A stretch of 10,810 bases of DNA. Source: an uncultured Actinomycetes bacterium (lineage in GTDB: Bacteria; Actinomycetota; Actinomycetes; Nanopelagicales; Nanopelagicaceae). Shown here piece by piece: positions 6,482 through 10,810 of the stretch (the first letter of the stretch is position 1; each line of letters opens with the position of its first letter). The notes under the pieces were generated by a model that made no database searches, had not been told where the DNA came from, and saw nothing but the letters and a program-made list of their open reading frames with translations. Where the stretch lies: assembly GCA_903844585.1 (NCBI GenBank), contig CAIMUD010000147.1:1-10810 (forward strand), in the 5' to 3' direction. The position numbers and the translations under genes are program-made.

Positions 6482-9400
6482 GGCGACGTAGATTTCAACT
6501 CTGCGATTTAGCGCAAGCGATGCCCGATCTTTCGCCTTTACAGCAGGTTTGCTAGGACCGAACCAAAGTTTGATCAATTTCGGTTTAATTCCCTGACTCT
6601 TCATGTATTCAGCTACTGCTTTGGCTCTTGATTTTGAAAGCCAATTGTTGTCGACACCTTTCTTAATATCTGTGTTTCCCTCAACAATTAATTTATTTGC
6701 AGGAACCGATTGTAAAATCTTTGTCACTGCTAGAAGCTTTTGTCGGTCATTTTTATCTAAGAAGTATTCATTTGAATTGAAGTAAATCACCGCGAGTTTT
6801 GTGAGCTTCGGAGCCGAAGCCGCAGTTCCGTCCGAAGGTGTGACCGGGCGAACCGTTATTTGACGCGTCACCGTTAGCGGTTTAAAACCAACCAAATCCA
6901 GCGGGGTGAAGTTCGCGGTAATTTCAAGGGTTCCAGCTGGTGGTTTATATCCAGACTTGATGGAATAGGTGACTGATCCTGGAACATTAAAAAGTGCGCT
7001 TAATTGTTCAGAGCCAATTACTTCGCCCTCGTACAAATCAATTGGCTTCCATAAACAATCTGGTGTGGAAGGTGAAGCTGGAGCGGAATAACTACCACCC
7101 CCACCGCCGCCGCCAGTGCTAATCCATAGCGCCACGAATTCAATATCCGAAGTGACTGTAAATTCACTCCCTGCTTGATATTTCAGGCCGTTGAATTGCC
7201 AACCGTCGAAAGTGGCGTTGCTCTTATTCAACGAGTCCGAAGATTGTACAAAAATTTTGTTTCCGGAAAGAGTCAGATATTCCGTTGGAGTTGTACCACT
7301 TGCTCCTGACGGGTTATAAGTAATTGAATACTTACTTACGGAATAAAAGATATAAACGATTCCATTTGATCCGGAAGAAGCTGGCATGTTGCCATTTCCA
7401 CCTCCGCCACCGCAACCAAATCCCGTTGCAGCGGTTGTTGCGACGGCTACGGCGCCATAGTTATCATTTCTACTTGCACCATTTCCGCCACATGATTGAC
7501 CACCGAGTCCACCAATTTCATCTGAGCCACCACCACCACCGCCAGCAAAATTTTCATCTTTGCCAATTACATTTAGCATGTAACCACTACCGCCGGCACC
7601 TGCAACATCTGCAGATACACCGCCGTTACCTCCGGCCGAACTTGCTCCGCCGCCACCACCAGCGGGCGCACCACTCCCAGCGCTACCGTTACCACCGCTG
7701 TTACCTTGCTGGAGACCTTGTGCATCAGTGGTTCCAAGTCCGCCACTTGAAGTTAAACCTGAACCGCCGCCACCAGACCCGCCAACTTTTCCATCGGTTG
7801 GGCCAATTTTTCCACCACCACCGCCTCCGACAAGAGTTTTTACATATGCCCCGTTGCCAGTAGTTATTACTGTGTTTGAACCATTTGTTCCATAATTACC
7901 TGCACAACCGGTACCTGCACCACCTGCTCCACCGGGTCCAACATTTACAACAACTGTTCCGACAGCCAAAAAATTACTTCCGGTGTGTAAATATCCGCCA
8001 GCTCCACCGCCACCGCCAACACATGCACTTCCACCGCCACCGCCACCAGCCACGGCGACAATTTCCACTTCTTTGGATCCACCGGGAATCGTCCACGTGC
8101 AATTCGTATTTTCCGAAAATTTCAAAACTCTTTTACCGGTTGGTAGATCTGAATAGGTGTAGCAACTATCAGTAGTTTTAAAACTTCGTATCGAAGACTT
8201 AGTCTCAATTCCCGAGCTAGTTGAAGAAACATAATAGTAATAAGTCGTATCGGGGTTTAACCCCGTCAAAGTTTTTGTGACGGTGTTGTAAGCATTTGCA
8301 GTTACTACGTTGGGGGAGGTCGCTGCCACGCTTGTGCACGAAGTGAGATCAGCGGTAATTCCGTAGCAAAAACTAGCCGTAGAGCCCGCAGAGCTCGGTT
8401 TTACCGTGCCTTTCAAAATGGCAGAACTTGATCCAATATCTTGAGCTCCAGTGTTTATTGAAATCGCAGCCGGTAAATTTCCATAAGAAAGAGTGCTCGA
8501 TTCTCTATCAGTATCCGAAAATGGAGTGTCGTCTCCATACTCAACTACATAACCATAAAAGGGAACTGTAGCTTCGTTACCATTTAGATCATTCCAATAA
8601 CCACTTGCAGCATTCCAGTTGAAAACAACATTGTCTTCACCACAGTAAGTGTGTCCGACACCGCACCCAGTAACGAGGGTGCCAGAACTACTATTATTGG
8701 GCTCGCGTTGTGAAGATGCTGCGTCAGCCCAGTTTGAGTAAATCAATACATCCTGATTGGCATCGCTCACATTCGAAGTAGTTCCAGGGTCATACCCCGC
8801 GTACTCATGAGTGGATTCCCATGTGACCCAATCAGAATTTACCGAACCGACTCCAGCCCTTTGACGCCAGAAAACTTTTCCTTTTTCTGGGCCGTCATAA
8901 AAACGCCAAAGACCTTCAGTGCCTACGGAACCGGCCAACATTGAATCTGAAACGGAAGTTGCCGTGAAGTAATTAAAAGTAGGGTCGGTGACAGGCGTGT
9001 AACTTGAGGCGCCAGTCACTCCACCGTCAGTACCGCCGATCCATACGTTCAGCGCGCCTTGGAGTTTGGATTTTAGAAAATCATTTTCACCCGAAGTTGT
9101 TATATTTGTTAAATATCCTGGGCGACTTTTTAGAGTTCCCACACGAGCAAGTGAATTCGCCTCAGACCACGTACAGGCCGAATTGCCTAGGCCAAGTGGC
9201 GTTAGAGTTTCCATTGGCCATGATCTAATGTAATTACCCTGCGATGTTGCGTCACCCTCGCAGAATGCATTTGTTTTCGCTCCATTTCTGAAGTGACCTA
9301 CTTTGTAATAATGACCATCACGGGGGTAAAAGGCAACGCCTGGGACATCTTCGGTAATTGTTAATGAGATTTTTATTTGATCATTCCAGGAACCATTTTC

Positions 9401-9805
9401 AGAATGATAGAAAAAACCGTCACGCAAGTTTGCCTTTATCGCTGCATCTTGGCCCACAAAAGTTATCTGGGTGAAGTGATTCATTGTGTCGGTCCCTGAG
9501 GTAAATCCAAATGACGGTGTTAGCGCATCAGTTGTCAAGGATAGAAAATCTCCTGATGGTGCATTTTCAAGGTTGATACCAATTAAAAAATTTGTACCAA
9601 CTGGTCCTGTGATGCTGTAACCATTTAACTGGTAAACACCTGGGCTACCAAGTAAAAAACCATCCAAATTTGTATTTGTTGTTACTACGGCGGCAATCGG
9701 ATCTACAGCCCAAGCCCTCGGTACTAAAAAACTAGAAATCGGAAGCGCAATCGCAATCGCTAGCAATGGGGCTATTAGCCTCTTTGTCAGGTAACCAATT
9801 TTCAC
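6476..9805 (-). CDS. Secreted multidomain surface protein: C-type lectin-like, glycine-rich and OmpA-like domains
   Basis: This 1109-residue protein is probably exported and wall-bound. Residues 1-33 form a Sec signal peptide (KR, hydrophobic stretch, cleavage after AWA). Residues 34-160 are an unassigned beta-rich region. About 163-425 is a C-type lectin-like domain: GHYYKVG, YLTNITTSGENDF, VWIGG, EPNN (368-371), WND (404-406), YGYVVEYG. EPN plus WND are the calcium and mannose-type sugar-binding motifs of the family. About 445-546 resembles fibronectin III (LTGLNPDTTYYYYV). About 546-822 is glycine-rich, with four Cys. About 825-894 is an InlB/Flg_new-like repeat (TFDGWQFNG, ending VALW). 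After a Gly7 linker, 912-987 is Ig-like. About 1000-1109 is OmpA-like, with VEGNTD, WLSKSRAKAVAEYM and ALNRRVEIYV, including the Asp and Arg that bind diaminopimelate. The GTG start has no ribosome binding site but a TATAAT seven bases upstream. Adhesin or glycan capture is inferred. Confidence 0.88.
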   Translation of the reverse strand: MKIGYLTKRLIAPLLAIAIALPISSFLVPRAWAVDPIAAVVTTNTNLDGFLLGSPGVYQLNGYSITGPVGTNFLIGINLENAPSGDFLSLTTDALTPSFGFTSGTDTMNHFTQITFVGQDAAIKANLRDGFFYHSENGSWNDQIKISLTITEDVPGVAFYPRDGHYYKVGHFRNGAKTNAFCEGDATSQGNYIRSWPMETLTPLGLGNSACTWSEANSLARVGTLKSRPGYLTNITTSGENDFLKSKLQGALNVWIGGTDGGVTGASSYTPVTDPTFNYFTATSVSDSMLAGSVGTEGLWRFYDGPEKGKVFWRQRAGVGSVNSDWVTWESTHEYAGYDPGTTSNVSDANQDVLIYSNWADAASSQREPNNSSSGTLVTGCGVGHTYCGEDNVVFNWNAASGYWNDLNGNEATVPFYGYVVEYGDDTPFSDTDRESSTLSYGNLPAAISINTGAQDIGSSSAILKGTVKPSSAGSTASFCYGITADLTSCTSVAATSPNVVTANAYNTVTKTLTGLNPDTTYYYYVSSTSSGIETKSSIRSFKTTDSCYTYSDLPTGKRVLKFSENTNCTWTIPGGSKEVEIVAVAGGGGGGSACVGGGGGAGGYLHTGSNFLAVGTVVVNVGPGGAGGAGTGCAGNYGTNGSNTVITTGNGAYVKTLVGGGGGGKIGPTDGKVGGSGGGGSGLTSSGGLGTTDAQGLQQGNSGGNGSAGSGAPAGGGGGASSAGGNGGVSADVAGAGGSGYMLNVIGKDENFAGGGGGGSDEIGGLGGQSCGGNGASRNDNYGAVAVATTAATGFGCGGGGGNGNMPASSGSNGIVYIFYSVSKYSITYNPSGASGTTPTEYLTLSGNKIFVQSSDSLNKSNATFDGWQFNGLKYQAGSEFTVTSDIEFVALWISTGGGGGGGSYSAPASPSTPDCLWKPIDLYEGEVIGSEQLSALFNVPGSVTYSIKSGYKPPAGTLEITANFTPLDLVGFKPLTVTRQITVRPVTPSDGTAASAPKLTKLAVIYFNSNEYFLDKNDRQKLLAVTKILQSVPANKLIVEGNTDIKKGVDNNWLSKSRAKAVAEYMKSQGIKPKLIKLWFGPSKPAVKAKDRASLALNRRVEIYVAE
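7086..8172 (-). other. Glycine-rich low-complexity coding segment
   Basis: This covers residues about 546-906 of the surface protein: runs of four to seven Gly alternating with Ser, Ala, Thr and Asn, plus a Gly7 linker (residues 898-904). Codons within the runs are mixed (GGT, GGC, GGA, GGG), so these are not pure nucleotide repeats. The opposite strand therefore reads as long His/Arg/Leu-rich open frames that are not genes. Cys at 595, 634, 772 and 798 may pair across the Gly-rich region. Confidence 0.7.
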
Positions 9806-9841
9806 GTCAAGAATTATACTGAATTGAATTCAGTTTAAGAG
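9806..9841 (-). promoter_or_regulatory. Promoter and operator region of the surface-protein gene
   Basis: The whole gap between the TetR stop and the GTG start is 36 bases. It contains a perfect -10 box TATAAT (9818-9813) seven bases before the GTG, which fits a leaderless transcript. Against its upstream side lies the 17-base palindrome described separately. The -35 position would fall at about 9836-9841 and has no good TTGACA match, so an activator or an extended contact may be needed. Confidence 0.55.
9818..9834. promoter_or_regulatory. 17-base perfect palindrome, candidate TetR operator
   Basis: ACTGAATT-G-AATTCAGT has 8-bp arms and a single centre base. It fills the space between the -10 box (sharing one base with it) and the expected -35 position. 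TetR-family repressors typically bind palindromes of this size in this place, and a TetR gene ends eight bases away. A one-base centre and low G+C make an RNA terminator unlikely. Binding by this regulator is inferred. Confidence 0.55.
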
Positions 9842-10579
9842 CTAACCCCTTTTGATCACATTCAGGAATTCATCAATGGAGCTCTGCATTTGCTTCGCTG
9901 GGTTGAATCCGAGGCGTCTCCAATACGGGTTCTTGGTGTCGCTCGGCTTGCGCCCTGCCATCCAAAGCCCGCCACCGATTGTGGAAAATCCGAGGAGCGA
10001 AACGTACATCGCAAATTTTGAATCAGTACTAATGAGCGCGGCAACTTTCACTGGAGCTAAAACTTTAAAGGGTTTCTTCTTTTGCATCGCCCTAACAGCC
10101 GAACTCATATAGGCCACATTATTTGCTCCATATTCAGACATGGTCTTCATAAAGTGCTTTAACTGGGCTTCTGAATCGCCAGCAGCTTTTGTGCCCGAAC
10201 GAAGTGCACCTCTTGGAAACTCCAGCAATACTCCTATACCTGGATACGTTGTTGTCCAATCAATCATTTGCTTAATCCATGTTCGGGCGACGATTTCAGG
10301 ATTTGTTTCATATTTTGTATCTAACTGAATTTTCTTAATCATTTTTGAATATGAGTAAATCACGGTGTCAAAAACTAGAGTCTCTGTTTTCTTGTAATAG
10401 TGATTGATAAGACTTGGGCTAACGGCTAATTTGGTTGCCAGGCTTTTAAGTTCAAGTCCAGTAACACCCATTGTGCCAAGCAATTGTTCTGAAGTATTCA
10501 GAATCTCTTGATGCATCTCTGTAAGGTTTTCATACTCCGATGGAAAACCTATTGCAGGGACTATTCGTTTAGGTTTCAT
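9842..10579 (-). CDS. TetR-family transcriptional regulator
   Basis: This is a 245-residue cytosolic regulator, somewhat longer than the common 190-220 of the family. The helix-turn-helix lies at about 24-70: EILNTSEQLLGTMGVTGLELKSLA, then the turn and recognition helix in AVSPSLINHYYKKTETL (52-68), the typical TetR pattern ending Y-x-x-K-x-x-L. The rest is the helical ligand and dimerisation domain, with a hydrophobic stretch AMYVSLLGFSTIGGGLWMAG near 190-209 that is better seen as a core helix than as a membrane segment. The ATG at 10579 has AAGAG seven bases upstream, overlapping the ispE end ten bases away, so it may be co-transcribed with ispE. It ends 36 bases before the surface-protein gene on the same strand, the likely regulatory target. 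The ligand is unknown. Confidence 0.9.
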   Translation of the reverse strand: MKPKRIVPAIGFPSEYENLTEMHQEILNTSEQLLGTMGVTGLELKSLATKLAVSPSLINHYYKKTETLVFDTVIYSYSKMIKKIQLDTKYETNPEIVARTWIKQMIDWTTTYPGIGVLLEFPRGALRSGTKAAGDSEAQLKHFMKTMSEYGANNVAYMSSAVRAMQKKKPFKVLAPVKVAALISTDSKFAMYVSLLGFSTIGGGLWMAGRKPSDTKNPYWRRLGFNPAKQMQSSIDEFLNVIKRG

Positions 10580-10585
10580 GATGGG

Positions 10586-10600
10586 ACTCTTAAATTACTC
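10586..10600. repeat. Right copy of 15-base direct repeat flanking the surface-protein cassette
   Basis: ACTCTTAAATTACTC, identical to 6467-6481. This copy holds the ispE stop codon (10592-10590) and, on the - strand, the AAGAG that serves as ribosome binding site of the TetR gene. The two copies bracket exactly the TetR and surface-protein genes. Confidence 0.6.
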
Positions 10601-10810
10601 TCGCACCGTGCACCGGACCGTAGGCTCGGGCAACACTTCCAACAACACCGCTTGCAGTGAGTGCAACAGCTAGATCTAAACCTTGTTCTTCATCGCTAAC
10701 TAAGAAGGCAACAGTCGGACCAGAGCCAGAAACAATTGCACCGAGGGCGCCATAATCTCGGCCAACTTCCAAAACTAAATCAAGTGCAGGACGAAGTGAA
10801 CAAGCTGCCA
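10590..10810 (-). CDS. ispE: 4-diphosphocytidyl-2-C-methyl-D-erythritol kinase, C-terminal end (5' part outside window)
   Basis: IspE phosphorylates CDP-methylerythritol in the non-mevalonate isoprenoid pathway. Only the last 72 or so residues are visible, since the frame is open to the right edge. The third GHMP-kinase motif is clear in GALGAIVSGSGPTVAFL, followed by the helical end and a terminal GPVHGARVI that resembles actinobacterial IspE proteins. A TTG at 10772 lies in frame but is internal to the gene. Its stop lies in the 15-base repeat, ten bases before the TetR start. In the absence of the TetR/surface-protein pair it would converge directly on marR. Confidence 0.9.
   Translation of the reverse strand, partial: AACSLRPALDLVLEVGRDYGALGAIVSGSGPTVAFLVSDEEQGLDLAVALTASGVVGSVARAYGPVHGARVI

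Noticed and set aside
7086..8070. Phase variation by slippage in glycine tracts
   Set aside because: The runs use mixed glycine codons and no long pure mono-, di- or trinucleotide tract is present, so high-rate slippage is unlikely.
7324..8175. Long open frames on the + strand opposite the glycine-rich region
   Set aside because: Their His/Arg/Leu-rich translations are the complement of GGN-rich codons of the surface-protein gene; no start context or domain supports them.
9818..9834. The palindrome as an intrinsic terminator of the TetR gene
   Set aside because: Single-base centre, only four G/C bases in the arms and no following T-run; operator placement fits better.
1..10810. CRISPR array, rRNA, insertion sequence or riboswitch
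   Set aside because: No spaced repeats, rRNA-like sequence, transposase or recognisable riboswitch leader was seen on either strand.

Overview
The window looks like chromosomal DNA of a compact, slightly AT-rich actinobacterium. I infer a streamlined freshwater type such as the acI/Nanopelagicales lineage, but the sequence alone does not prove this. The evidence is the actinobacterial gene block tRNA-Gln, glmU, prs, rplY, pth; a Prs of 326 residues that looks actinobacterial; an IspE ending in the actinobacterial style; very short intergenic gaps; and several genes that appear to start leaderless at GTG. In Mycobacterium tuberculosis, as I recall it, pth, rplY, prsA and glmU also lie together with ispE nearby.

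Layout: the 3' part of ppc (PEP carboxylase, + strand) enters from the left edge and meets pth tail to tail with one base between the stop codons. On the - strand follow pth, rplY (L25/CTC), prs and glmU, with tRNA-Gln(UUG) just upstream of glmU. These cover tRNA recycling, a ribosomal protein, PRPP synthesis and UDP-GlcNAc synthesis. A MarR-family regulator is transcribed divergently from the tRNA. It meets, again with a one-base gap, a 1109-residue secreted protein read on the - strand. That protein has a signal peptide, a C-type lectin-like domain with EPN and WND motifs, a fibronectin-III-like domain, a long glycine-rich domain, an InlB/Flg_new-like repeat, an Ig-like domain and a C-terminal OmpA-like peptidoglycan-binding domain. 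Upstream of it, on the same strand, is a TetR-family regulator, then the 3' end of ispE, which runs off the right edge.

The most interesting part is the two-gene unit made of the TetR regulator and the lectin/OmpA surface protein. The 36-base gap between them holds a perfect TATAAT box seven bases before the GTG start, and a 17-base perfect palindrome lying against that box, where a repressor operator would be expected. The unit is bounded by an exact 15-base direct repeat (ACTCTTAAATTACTC). One copy contains the marR stop codon and the end of the surface-protein gene; the other contains the ispE stop codon. Collapsing the two copies into one would restore a simple convergent marR/ispE junction with stop codons overlapping at TTAA. 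This suggests that the roughly 4.1 kb surface-protein cassette was inserted as a unit, or is removable as one.

A second theme is start-site architecture. The GTG-started genes pth, glmU and the surface protein each have a TANNNT box exactly seven bases before the GTG and no Shine-Dalgarno sequence. rplY and prs have recognisable ribosome binding sites. No gap without a gene exceeds 300 bases; the largest (3195-3376, between prs and rplY) holds the rplY promoter, its ribosome binding site and a small hairpin.
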